Shown one piece after another: positions 8,035-15,855 of a stretch of DNA of 64,000 nucleotides (position 1 is the first letter of the stretch; each line of letters begins with the position of its first letter). Made by a program: the position numbers and the translations under genes. This DNA comes from Deltaproteobacteria bacterium (GTDB lineage Bacteria; Lernaellota; Lernaellaia; JACKCT01), in contig JADLEX010000007.1 in assembly GCA_020845895.1 (NCBI GenBank), positions 1 to 64,000 on the forward strand, read 5' to 3'. Below the pieces are notes generated by a model. The model was not told where the DNA came from. It did not search any database and saw only the letters and a list, made by a program, of their open reading frames with translations.

Positions 8035-8063
8035 TTTCTAGCAAAACGCGAAAGGTTTGTCAA
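8035..8063 (-). promoter_or_regulatory. Sigma-70-type promoter inside the right transposon end
   Basis: On the minus strand a consensus -35 TTGACA (8063-8058) lies within the inverted repeat. A 17-base spacer precedes TAGAAA (8040-8035, 4 of 6 to TATAAT). Transcription would start near 8028 and run through transposase and cargo. The only mismatch between the two terminal repeats falls in this -35 box (TTGGCA at the left end). Confidence 0.6.
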
Positions 8064-8076
8064 GTGCATAATCGCC
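8054..8076 (-). repeat. Right terminal inverted repeat of the transposon
   Basis: Read on the minus strand it begins GGCGATTATGCACTTG and pairs with 3070-3092 at 22 of 23 positions. Confidence 0.92.
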
Positions 8077-8084
8077 ATTTTTTA
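8077..8084. repeat. Right copy of 8-bp target-site duplication (ATTTTTTA)
   Basis: ATTTTTTA directly follows the right inverted repeat and is identical to 3062-3069. Confidence 0.9.
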
Positions 8085-8677
8085 AGCTGACAGTTGGTGT
8101 TTCAGAAGATAAATTTGTCACGGTTGTCGATTTCAAGATCGCACTTGAGTCGTTGGAAACAATATATCAAGTATTGTCGAAGCTTTCGCCGACTCAACAT
8201 GTGGAGAATTTCGACATATTTTATGTCGAAAGTGGTTCTAGGATAGAAATTTCACTAAGAGGCCTCAAAGGGGTAGTCGCAGAACTTTCTAAGTTGATTT
8301 TGGATTCGTGGATTAGGATTCGGCACCGAAAGATCGAAGATTCACTTGCAAAAAATGAAGCAATATTAGGCAGTCTTGCTGTTATCGAAAAAATAGATGA
8401 CATGCAACAAAAGGGAAAATTAGAACATGAATCAGCTTTTCAGATGAAGCACGCAATTATAAAGAGCGTGCTTGCGCTATTTGAGGCCGGCGTACTTCCA
8501 AGAGTGGCAAGTGGAAATGAATTGATTGATAACAGAAAATTACTTGAATCGAATAAACCAAAGTTGTTGAATGCGGCACCGCCGGACGGTGACGAAAATA
8601 GTTTAAATAATATTAAGGCAAGCGCAAAATCTCTTCGACGAGGAAAAAAGAAAGCAACGAGTGAAACTATGGAGTGA
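8085..8677 (+). pseudogene. 3' part of the transposon-interrupted A+T-rich hypothetical gene
   Basis: This segment continues the frame broken at 3069. Joined there it reads EFF-KLTVGVSEDKFVTVVDF and runs 197 further codons to the TGA at 8677. Composition matches the 5' fragment. The chain is helical and ends in a Lys/Arg-rich tail (KSLRRGKKKATSE) after a stretch rich in Asn and Lys. A TTG at 8153 could allow a shorter product, but I regard it as the tail of a split gene. The fold and function are unknown to me. Confidence 0.8.
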
Positions 8678-8984
8678 AGTGGCCAGTAGGAGTTATAAAT
8701 TCGTAGAATGAAAAAGGATTTCTCGACTCCCCCCGTTTCCGCAAAGACCACTTTGGATCGCTAGAAGCGACCGGCGTTGCGTTTCCAGAGATGTTCCCCG
8801 ACGCTGACAGTTGGACGGTCGGGATTCCGCGGGCGCGCGCCATTACGACGTTCGGGCCCCTTCGCGAAAAGACGCGCGCTCGTCGGCGGGCGCCCGTTTC
8901 CCCTCGATGGTTTTTGGACCTGCAACGTGGTAAAAACATGGGTCGCGATAACGGGAGTCGAGAAACAGTCGGGAGTGCGTCCGT

Positions 8985-9087
8985 TCTGTCATTTCGAGCG
9001 AGGCCGACAGGCCGAGTCGAGAAATCCCTTTGGAGTTCGGGAATTGAGGGATTCCTCCGCTCCGCTTCGCGTCGGTCGGAATGACAG
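8985..9087. repeat. Fold-back dispersed repeat (GTCATTTCGAG ... GGTCGGAATGAC)
   Basis: The left half reads TCTGTCATTTCGAGCGAGG and continues to GAGAAATCCC. The right half is its approximate inverse, GGGATTCCTCCGCTCC through GGTCGGAATGACAGA. Such an element could form a long imperfect hairpin. Confidence 0.7.
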
Positions 9088-9120
9088 AAGGCGCGACTCG
9101 TCGGTCGGAATGACAGAAGG
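9070..9120 (+). repeat. Tandem 22-bp duplication
   Basis: A 22-base unit containing GTCGGTCGGAATGACAGAAG occurs exactly at 9070-9091 and 9099-9120, a 29-base period. It extends the right end of the fold-back repeat. Confidence 0.8.
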
Positions 9121-9260
9121 CTCTACTCGAATTGCTTTGCGACATGGCGACAAAGACGCGGGGTGAACGCATGAGGTTGTTCCAGACGGCATTCCTGTGG
9201 TGCGTCCTGAAAGCGGCGGTGTGGTGCGGAAACGGCGAATCCTCGACGGATTCGACCGGC

Positions 9261-11423
9261 TCATAACCCCCGGATTGCCGCGACCTCGGCGGCCAGTCTG
9301 CCCTTTCGCACGAAGACCGCCGGCTCGCCGATCGGCGCGTCCACGCTCACGATCCGCCGCCCGTCGAAGGTTTCGCCCGTGAACAGATGCTCCCATTCGC
9401 CGTCGGGCAGCGATACCGTGACCGTTAACGCGCCCTTCGCGACGACGGGTGCGATGAGCAGGTCATCGCCGAGCATCCACTGGCGGTGCGCATCGTACGC
9501 GGCGTCCCAATCGGGATCGACCAGCGCCGTGTGGCGAACGATCGGCAATCCCGCGACCGTCGAATCCGCCGCGAGCGTCTTCCAGTAATCGCCGAGCGCC
9601 GCGTGGATCTTCGCGCAGCGCGCGAAGTGGGCGAGCGTTTCGGCGTCGGAATCGAAGTGATGGTTGTCGAGTTTCTTGAGGCCGTCGTGCGTTCGCATGA
9701 CGGGTGTGAACGCACCGAGTTCGATCCAGCGCAGCATCAATTCCTTTTCGCGCGGCCCGCCGGAGAACCCCCCGATGTCGTGCGTGAAATACGGGATGCC
9801 CGCGAAGCCGAGGGAGAGTCCCGCCGCGATCACGGTCGGCAGCCCGTCCGTAACGGACCAGTCCGTTTCCTGATCGCCGGCCCACACGACCTGGGCGACG
9901 CGCTGCTCGCCGGTGAAACCGCTGCGCGTGAGCAGCACGAAGTCGTCGTCGTGCGCCGCTTCGAGCAATTCGCGGTTCGCGGCGTGCCAGCGGGTGGGGT
10001 ACAGGTTGTGCTCGGCGCTCGATCGGCCGTTCGCGAGATGGCTGAAAAACGGCAACCACTCGCCGAAATCCGCCATCCAACCCTTCATGCCGAGTTCCAG
10101 CGCGTCGCGCGCGTAGCCTTGGAACCACGCGATGGCGTCGTCGTTCGTTACGTCGAGCAGGCCGCCGAAAAACGTGCTGATGAGAAAGACGATGGGCGTT
10201 CCCGAATCGTCTTGCACGACGAAACCGTTTTCGACACCGTCGGCCCAGTGGTCGTAGCCGGGCACGACGAAGGGGTTGAAGTAGCCGAGGAACCGAATGC
10301 CCTGCGCGCCAAAATCCGCGATCAGGTCGTCGAGGTGCGGGTAGAGCGCCTCGTCGTGCACCCAGCGGTATTTCACGCCGAAGTTTTCGAGGCCGAAATC
10401 GCGCAGGCCGACCCAGTCCTGCACCCACACCGCCGAGATCGGCACGCCCGCATCGAGCGCGTCTTCCACGCGGTCGCGCACGGCGTCGGTGCCGCCCTGC
10501 GCGGCGATCCACGCACCGTCGAACGCCCAATCGGGCGGCGGGACTTCGGGACGCCCGACCTCGTCCGTGAGCTGGCGAATGAGATCGGCGGGCTTTTCGC
10601 CGGGCACGACGACGACCGACGCGCGGCGTCCGTTCCAGACGTCGATGCTCCAGCTTCGCGCGTCCGTCGCCCTGAGATCGAAGACGCTGTACTCAGTGTT
10701 TTCGAGGAGCAGGCCCTTGCCTTTGCGTGGATCGAAGGTCCACGGCATGGGGAAGTAGGTGTTGGTGAGCGAACCTTGAAACGGCAGAACCGGCGACGCG
10801 GCGCGCCCGAGTCCCTGTTCCTGCACCCAGATGGGAACGATTTGCCCGCGCAGATCGAGGACGTTGTATTGCTCGCCGAACCCCCAGAACCGGTCGCCGG
10901 GCCACAGCGCGAAACGCAGCCGGATGCCCTGCGACTGCCGCGCCTCGGTGACGAGGACCTCCAGGCGAAGATTCCCCGCGCTGGTTCGCGACACGAGCAC
11001 CTGCCCGGCGCGCTCGCCGCCTTCGGTCAGCAAGAGGTCGCCGTCCATCACATCGAATCGCAGCTCTCGCGCGATTTCGTCCTCGCCCCACAGATGGAAC
11101 ACACCGAAGGTCATCGACGAGCGCGGAGTGAACTGGAGCGTATCGGCGCCCAGGAGCGTGTAGAGGACGCGCCCATCGTATCGAATCTCGACCGTGTCGT
11201 TCACGCGAACCACCGACCAACCGGGCTCGGGATCGTCGTAGATTGTCTCGCCCGGAACGGCGTCATCGTCACCGACGGTGTTGGAGTCGTCGTCGGCATC
11301 TGCCTGCCCTGAGCCTGACGAAGTGTCGTCCGACGCGCACGCGACCAGCAGACAAGACGACAAGACGATCAGCAGCGCGAGTCGAGCAGCCGTCGTGATG
11401 GGATATTGGCAAGGTCTGAGCAT
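9261..11423 (-). CDS. Secreted GH31-family glycosidase lipoprotein
   Basis: This 720-residue protein has a lipoprotein signal peptide (hydrophobic stretch ending LLVAC) and then an acidic Asp/Ser linker, so it is probably anchored in the envelope. Residues about 70-290 form the N-terminal beta-sandwich and about 290-620 the (beta/alpha)8 barrel. The nucleophile is Asp452 in GWMADFGEW and the acid/base Asp517 in VWAGDQETDWS. The WMADFGEW form and the VQDWVGLR segment resemble sulfoquinovosidase-like GH31 members (YihQ group), but other alpha-glycosidases remain possible. I chose the ATG at 11423 because it places the signal peptide at the N-terminus; a GTG at 11462 is an alternative. It is divergent from the metal operon and has no saccharide-uptake partner in view. 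Confidence 0.88.
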   Translation of the reverse strand: MLRPCQYPITTAARLALLIVLSSCLLVACASDDTSSGSGQADADDDSNTVGDDDAVPGETIYDDPEPGWSVVRVNDTVEIRYDGRVLYTLLGADTLQFTPRSSMTFGVFHLWGEDEIARELRFDVMDGDLLLTEGGERAGQVLVSRTSAGNLRLEVLVTEARQSQGIRLRFALWPGDRFWGFGEQYNVLDLRGQIVPIWVQEQGLGRAASPVLPFQGSLTNTYFPMPWTFDPRKGKGLLLENTEYSVFDLRATDARSWSIDVWNGRRASVVVVPGEKPADLIRQLTDEVGRPEVPPPDWAFDGAWIAAQGGTDAVRDRVEDALDAGVPISAVWVQDWVGLRDFGLENFGVKYRWVHDEALYPHLDDLIADFGAQGIRFLGYFNPFVVPGYDHWADGVENGFVVQDDSGTPIVFLISTFFGGLLDVTNDDAIAWFQGYARDALELGMKGWMADFGEWLPFFSHLANGRSSAEHNLYPTRWHAANRELLEAAHDDDFVLLTRSGFTGEQRVAQVVWAGDQETDWSVTDGLPTVIAAGLSLGFAGIPYFTHDIGGFSGGPREKELMLRWIELGAFTPVMRTHDGLKKLDNHHFDSDAETLAHFARCAKIHAALGDYWKTLAADSTVAGLPIVRHTALVDPDWDAAYDAHRQWMLGDDLLIAPVVAKGALTVTVSLPDGEWEHLFTGETFDGRRIVSVDAPIGEPAVFVRKGRLAAEVAAIRGL

Positions 11424-11532
11424 GAAACGCCCCGTCGCTTCGAAGCGATGACGTTTTCGCACCCGCCGCGCGATGGGTCAACGAGCGAGGTGTTTCGCGC
11501 CGACCGGTCGGGTTGCGCCAGTCTTCGTCCTC

Positions 11533-11544
11533 ATGATAGATCAT
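11533..11544. promoter_or_regulatory. Short palindrome upstream of the metal uptake operon
   Basis: ATGATAGATCAT is a 5+2+5 palindrome in the divergent region between the GH31 gene and the first small gene of the zinc-type operon, 24 bases before the start codon. It may be a regulator site. It does not match the classical Zur box well. Confidence 0.25.
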
Positions 11545-11567
11545 ACATTGTAACACCGGGGCGAGGC

Positions 11568-11921
11568 ATGCGGCGTTTGCCGACACCATCAACGAAGCGC
11601 AGGGCGATTCACGTCGCCGTGTGTGTCGTTGTTCTCTTCGGCCTCTCGCTCGCGGCATGGCACCCGGGAGTTGCTCCCGGGGCCATTCCCGAACACGGCG
11701 ACGCCTTCGGCCAAAAGTCGACCGCGTGTTTCGATCACGCGCACGACGCGGACCGGTGCCCCCTGTGCCTTGCGGCGGCGCACGCACAAGCCATTGGCCA
11801 TTCGGCGGACGCCGTCCCGTCCTTTGCCGCGATTTCCGCTCAGACGCCGTCCGCCCAACGGCAATTCGTCGCTGAGCGTTCCGTCCGGCCGTCACTCCCC
11901 CGCGCTCCCCCGCAAGCCTGA
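11568..11921 (+). CDS. Small secreted protein with His/Cys metal-binding motif (DUF2946-like)
   Basis: This 117-residue protein has one N-terminal hydrophobic segment (AVCVVVLFGLSLAAW) and then a mature part carrying CFDHAHDADRCPLC. Two or three Cys and several His there could bind a transition metal. The arrangement resembles small DUF2946-type exported proteins found beside metal transport genes. It starts at an ATG with GCGAGG upstream and opens the operon that continues with the porin and ABC importer, so a role in periplasmic metal handling is inferred. An in-frame extension upstream to 11406 lacks a signal and is less likely. Confidence 0.6.
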   Translation: MRRLPTPSTKRRAIHVAVCVVVLFGLSLAAWHPGVAPGAIPEHGDAFGQKSTACFDHAHDADRCPLCLAAAHAQAIGHSADAVPSFAAISAQTPSAQRQFVAERSVRPSLPRAPPQA

Positions 11922-12068
11922 TCTCCTGAACGACGACACCGCGATCCGCGTGCCGAGAGGCGTCGCGGACGGTTCGAGTTCTCACCGCGCCCGCTGGGTG
12001 CGACCCATCTCTCACTCCCGATTCATCCACAAAATCCGCTGGCCCGGGAGCAGACTGAGAGACGGAGC

Positions 12069-13301
12069 ATGAAGCGATCACGAAGCACAGCTTTCGAATG
12101 CGCAATCGTTTTGACGGTGGTGCTATGGTCAATCGGGCAATCCTTTGCGGCGGACGACGAGGCCGCGGAAATTGAGAAGGCGCTCGCCGCCGATCAGGCG
12201 GAGTCGCCCGCACCCACGCCGGGGGTCGCGTCGTCGGCGGGCGCGATGATCCAGTCGCTCAACCCAGACCTCGCGCTGATCGGCGATTTCGCCGCCGCGT
12301 GGTTCAACACGACGGAACCGCAACAGGCGGGCGGTCACGATCCGCAGAAGACGGGTTTCAATCTCCAGCAACTCGAGATGGCGCTGGGGGCGACGGTAGA
12401 TACGTATTTCCGGTTCGACTCGAACATCGTGTTCAGCCAGTTCGGCGTCGAGATCGAGGAGGCGTATGCCACGACGCTCTCTCTGCCCGCCGGGTTGCAG
12501 GTCCGCGCGGGGCAGTTCCTGACGCGCTTCGGCCGCATCAACAACACGCACCCGCATTCGTGGGACTTCGTCGATCAGATGATCGTCGTCGGCCGATACT
12601 TCGGCGGCGAAGGCAATCGCGGGCTCGGTGTGGAGACGTCGATCCTGATGCCGCTGCCCTGGTACGTCGAGGTCGTCGGTTCCATGACGGAAGCGACCGG
12701 CGAGGCGAGCGCACGCAGCTTTTACGGCGCCGAGGATCTCGGCGTGCGCGACCTCGGCGACTTTCAGGATACCGCCGCCATCAAGCAGTTTTTCCCGCTT
12801 GGACCCGCCTGGTCGATGATGTGGGGGCTCTCCGGCGCGTTCGGTCCGAATCCCACCGGACGCGAAAACCGAACCGAGATCTACGGAACCGACCTGTACC
12901 TCAAATACCGTCCGATTTCGTCCAACAGCCCGCAAATGGTGGCGCTGCAGGTCGAGTGGATGCACCGCCGCCGGCAGATTCCCGATGACGTTCTGACCGA
13001 TCACAGCGGCTACGCCTACCTGACGTGGCGCTTCGCCAAGCGCTGGACGACCGCCGGTCGATATGAATTCGGCAGTCAGACGACAAATCAGGACGGCAAC
13101 GACGTGGTCGACCCGCTCGATCCGTTGTGGACCGATCCGCGCACGCGCGTCAGCGGTAACGTGACTTGGTGGCCGACGGAGTTTTCCCGGCTGCGTCTCC
13201 AGTATTCCCACGACATGGCCGTGTGGTTCGAAAAGGATCACGACGCCGTGTTTCTGGCCCTCGAAGTCGCAATCGGCGCCCACGGCGCCCACGCGTTTTA
13301 G
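12069..13301 (+). CDS. Outer-membrane porin of a metal uptake operon
   Basis: This 410-residue protein has a signal peptide ending near QSFAADD and then a short helical, Ala/Glu-rich segment. The rest shows alternating strands and aromatic girdles typical of a beta-barrel (FRFDSNIVFSQFGVEIEEAYATT, GRYEFGSQTTN, LRLQYSHDMAVWF). It ends in a phenylalanine, the usual signal for BAM-dependent insertion. Only 10 bases separate it from the zinc-type binding protein, so it probably lets metal or metal complexes into the periplasm. There is no plug domain, so it is not a TonB-dependent receptor. The substrate is inferred from context only. Confidence 0.8.
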   Translation: MKRSRSTAFECAIVLTVVLWSIGQSFAADDEAAEIEKALAADQAESPAPTPGVASSAGAMIQSLNPDLALIGDFAAAWFNTTEPQQAGGHDPQKTGFNLQQLEMALGATVDTYFRFDSNIVFSQFGVEIEEAYATTLSLPAGLQVRAGQFLTRFGRINNTHPHSWDFVDQMIVVGRYFGGEGNRGLGVETSILMPLPWYVEVVGSMTEATGEASARSFYGAEDLGVRDLGDFQDTAAIKQFFPLGPAWSMMWGLSGAFGPNPTGRENRTEIYGTDLYLKYRPISSNSPQMVALQVEWMHRRRQIPDDVLTDHSGYAYLTWRFAKRWTTAGRYEFGSQTTNQDGNDVVDPLDPLWTDPRTRVSGNVTWWPTEFSRLRLQYSHDMAVWFEKDHDAVFLALEVAIGAHGAHAF

Positions 13302-13311
13302 GAGCGAACCC

Positions 13312-14232
13312 ATGCGAAGGATCCTCCCCGGAATTCTGATGGTTGCGGCTCTCGTCGTGGGGATTTCCCCGGCGCGCGCGGACGTCACGGTCGTCGCGAC
13401 GGTGCCCGATCTCGCCGCCATCGTTCGCGAGATCGGCGGTTCGTCGGTCCGCGTGGTTTCGTTGGCCGCGCCGACGCAGGACCCCCACTTTGTAGATGCA
13501 AAACCCAATCTCGCGCTCAAGCTCGCGAAGGCCGACCTTCTCGTGTACGTGGGGCTTGACCTCGAGGTCGGCTGGCTGCCGACGCTCATCGTGGGATCGC
13601 GCAACGCGTCGATTCAGGCGGGCGCGAAAGGGAATCTCGACTGCTCGAAGTTCGTGGAGTTGCTCGACGTGCCCGCGCAGAAGATCGAGCGAAGCATGGG
13701 GGACATCCACCCCGGTGGAAATCCGCATTATCTCCACGACCCGCGCCGCGCCCTCGCCGTCGCCGCGGGCATCGCCGCGAGGCTACAAGAGATCGACCCT
13801 GTGAACGCGACGGCGTACGCATCCGGGCTGGAGTCGTTTCGCGGGAAGCTCGGCGCGCGGATCGCCGGCTGGGCGAAGCGCATGGAACCGTGGAAGGGAA
13901 CGCGCATCGTCACCTATCACAAATCCTTCGTGTACGTGGAAAACTGGCTCGGTTTGCAGACGGTGGAGCACGTGGAGCCCAAGCCCGGCATTCCCCCGAA
14001 TCCACGGCACGTCCTCGACGTGATTCAGGCGGCGAAGACGAGCGGCGCGAAGGTCCTGTTGCAGGAGACTTACTACCCCGCTCAGACGTCGATGACGATC
14101 GCGGAAAAGTCGGGCCTGCGCGTCGTCGCCGTGAGCGCGGGCGCGGACTCTGAGGGCGGCCAAAGCTACGGCGACCGCGTCGAAGCGATGGTGAACGCGT
14201 TGGAATCGGCGCTGAAAGGAGGCGGAGCATGA
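13312..14232 (+). CDS. Metal ABC transporter substrate-binding protein (ZnuA-like)
   Basis: This 306-residue periplasmic protein of the cluster A-I metal-binding family has a cleavable signal peptide ending SPARA. Candidate metal ligands are His59 (QDPHF), His139 (GNPHY) and His203 (TYHKSF), with a C-terminal acidic ligand likely near AGADSEGGQSYG. The His-rich loop common in ZnuA is absent. It should deliver zinc or manganese to the permease encoded four genes downstream. Its stop overlaps the next start by ATGA. Confidence 0.9.
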   Translation: MRRILPGILMVAALVVGISPARADVTVVATVPDLAAIVREIGGSSVRVVSLAAPTQDPHFVDAKPNLALKLAKADLLVYVGLDLEVGWLPTLIVGSRNASIQAGAKGNLDCSKFVELLDVPAQKIERSMGDIHPGGNPHYLHDPRRALAVAAGIAARLQEIDPVNATAYASGLESFRGKLGARIAGWAKRMEPWKGTRIVTYHKSFVYVENWLGLQTVEHVEPKPGIPPNPRHVLDVIQAAKTSGAKVLLQETYYPAQTSMTIAEKSGLRVVAVSAGADSEGGQSYGDRVEAMVNALESALKGGGA

Positions 14233-15095
14233 GGCGGACCGCAATTCTTATCGCGGTGATTCTTTCGGGCATCGCCGCCGCCTCGTGCACGTTCGAGGAC
14301 GGCAAGGGGTTTGCGACACTGAACGCATCGATGATCGCGTCGTGGACCGTGCCGGCCGATCGCGACGCGGGCAACGGCTGGCAGCGTCTGAACAACAGTT
14401 ACGAGATCCGCCTCGTCGATGCGACGTTCACATTTGACCACATCGCCCTGGAGGCACTCGCGTCGTCCGATTCCGGCGACTCGACGACCTTCGATCCCGC
14501 GAATCCGCCCGCAGGATACTCGTTGTGCCACGGCGGACACTGTCACAGCGCGGAGGGCGAACTCGTGTCGTACGAGGACATCCAGGCGGAGATGGACGGC
14601 GGCGGGGGAAGCTCGGCTTACTCGGCGGTCGTTGCGTTACCGGTCGGCGAGTTCGATCTGGAGTCGCCGGCATCCCGGGATCTCGAATGCGACGCCGGTT
14701 GCGAACTGCCCGCAGCGAGCATCTCCCGGCTCAGAATCTCGCCGACGCGGCTGCGTCTCGCGGGCGACGTGCGCGGCGGCGCGGGCGGCGAAGCGCTTGC
14801 CGAGCCCGTTCGATGGTTCATCGACGTCGAACTCGCGCCGGACGACGCGATCGTGCACGCGGTGGACCTCGTCGTCGATCGCGACAAACGACCGAACATC
14901 GACCTCGCGATTGCGATCGTTCTCGGCCCCGATCTGCTCGACGATCTGGACTGGGCGGCGTACGCCGTGACCGACGGCGCGATCGATCTGGGCGCACAGC
15001 CGTCCGAACATGAAGGCGAAACCCTCGCCGATCACCTCGGCGAAAAGATCGTCGAACTGGAGCCCGACATTGACATCGAACGCACCGCCGACTGA
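14229..15095 (+). CDS. Lipoprotein with Cys/His motif in the metal uptake operon
   Basis: This 288-residue protein has a lipobox (IAAASC). A cluster YSLCHGGHCHSAEG near residue 100 offers three His and two Cys, a likely metal site. The remainder is an all-beta, Asp-rich domain with a second Cys pair (LECDAGCELP). It overlaps the binding-protein gene and the ATPase gene by ATGA and 26 bases, so it belongs to the same transcript. I infer a periplasmic metal chaperone or sensor; I do not recognise a named family. Confidence 0.7.
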   Translation: MRRTAILIAVILSGIAAASCTFEDGKGFATLNASMIASWTVPADRDAGNGWQRLNNSYEIRLVDATFTFDHIALEALASSDSGDSTTFDPANPPAGYSLCHGGHCHSAEGELVSYEDIQAEMDGGGGSSAYSAVVALPVGEFDLESPASRDLECDAGCELPAASISRLRISPTRLRLAGDVRGGAGGEALAEPVRWFIDVELAPDDAIVHAVDLVVDRDKRPNIDLAIAIVLGPDLLDDLDWAAYAVTDGAIDLGAQPSEHEGETLADHLGEKIVELEPDIDIERTAD

Positions 15096-15855
15096 CGCCG
15101 CACCGCTCATCGCGTGCCGCGGACTGCGCATTGGTCACGGCGGCCGGGCTCTATTGCCGCCGATCGATCTCGACATCGGCGCGGACGAGTTTTGGGCGGT
15201 CATCGGGCGCAACGGCTCGGGCAAGAGCACGTTCATGAAGACGCTGCTCGGACTTCTGTCGCCCGTCGGCGGCGCGGCGCGACGAGGCCGCGACGACGTG
15301 CGTCTCACCTACATGCCGCAGGTGATGAGTCTGGAGCCGATGCTGCCGATCCGCGTCGACGATCTGGTGTTGTGGGGGCGTTTGCGGGGTTGGAATTTCC
15401 GGCGCCCAACGGCGTCCGCCGGCGATCGGCGCGCGCGAGATGAGGTGCTCGCGGAAATGGAGGCCGCGCATCTGGCGCATCGCGTATTTCGCGATCTTTC
15501 AGAAGGACAGAAGCAGCGCGTGCTCTTCGCGCGGCTGCTCGCATCGGGCGCGCACGTGGCGTTTCTCGACGAGCCCACCGCCGCCATGGACGCCGTCGCC
15601 GAGCGCGAAGCATTCCTGCGGCTTCGAGACTACGGACGGCGGCACCACGTGACCATCGTCGTCGTCAGCCACTTCATGGGGGTCGCGCGGGAGTGCGCGG
15701 ACCAGGTGCTGTTTCTCGATCCCGACCACCAGGCCGTGGTGCAAGGCCCACCGGAAGACGTGCTCGCCTCGCCCGAATACCAACGGCGCTACGGGTCCGC
15801 CGAAATCGTCGACGAGAACGGCGGAGGAGAGATCGACGCGGGGTGCGCGTCATGA
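15070..15855 (+). CDS. Metal ABC transporter ATP-binding protein (ZnuC-like)
   Basis: This is a 261-residue ABC ATPase. The Walker A motif is GRNGSGKST, the signature is LSEGQKQR (Glu in place of the usual second Gly), and Walker B is VAFLDEPTAAMD, followed by the switch His in VVSHF. I chose the TTG at 15070, with GGAG seven bases upstream; it overlaps the lipoprotein gene. Longer in-frame starts read through the preceding gene out of phase. Its stop overlaps the permease start as ATGA. Confidence 0.9.
   Translation: MTSNAPPTDAAPLIACRGLRIGHGGRALLPPIDLDIGADEFWAVIGRNGSGKSTFMKTLLGLLSPVGGAARRGRDDVRLTYMPQVMSLEPMLPIRVDDLVLWGRLRGWNFRRPTASAGDRRARDEVLAEMEAAHLAHRVFRDLSEGQKQRVLFARLLASGAHVAFLDEPTAAMDAVAEREAFLRLRDYGRRHHVTIVVVSHFMGVARECADQVLFLDPDHQAVVQGPPEDVLASPEYQRRYGSAEIVDENGGGEIDAGCAS

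Larger units (their letters stand above)
3070..8076 (-). mobile_element. Complete IS1595-family transposon carrying a restriction-modification and a toxin-antitoxin module
   Basis: The element is 5,007 bp with 23-bp terminal inverted repeats matching at 22 positions, flanked by the exact 8-bp duplication ATTTTTTA. It encodes an ISXO2/IS1595-type transposase at its right end. Four cargo genes follow in the same direction: fused nuclease/methyltransferase, specificity subunit, RelE-type toxin and small antitoxin. Junctions are TAATG, ATGA, a 4-base gap and ATGA, so all five genes probably share one transcript. The insertion splits a host gene whose frame is restored by exact removal. Known family background: IS1595 elements use a DDE/DDN-type transposase, make 8-bp duplications, and some members carry passenger genes. 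Confidence 0.92.
8678..9260. other. Intergenic stretch with fold-back repeats, no supported gene
   Basis: This stretch lies between the split gene and the GH31 gene. It contains a roughly 100-bp fold-back at 8985-9087 and a duplicated GGTCGGAATGACAGAAGG unit. A related fragment (GGATTTCTCGACTCC) sits near 8717. Together with 2101-2270 it brackets the A+T-rich gene with the same repeat family. Confidence 0.6.

Noticed and set aside
8153-8677. Independent gene starting at TTG 8153
   Set aside because: The frame extends upstream to the transposon end at 8085 and joins exactly with the 5' fragment, so it is a split gene's 3' part.
9486-11312. 608-codon plus-strand frame opposite the GH31 gene
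   Set aside because: Antisense to a gene with intact catalytic motifs; composition typical of a shadow frame in G+C-rich DNA.
11921-12068. Cobalamin-type or metal riboswitch before the porin
   Set aside because: No conserved riboswitch core such as a B12 box could be recognised; the stretch looks like an ordinary short leader.
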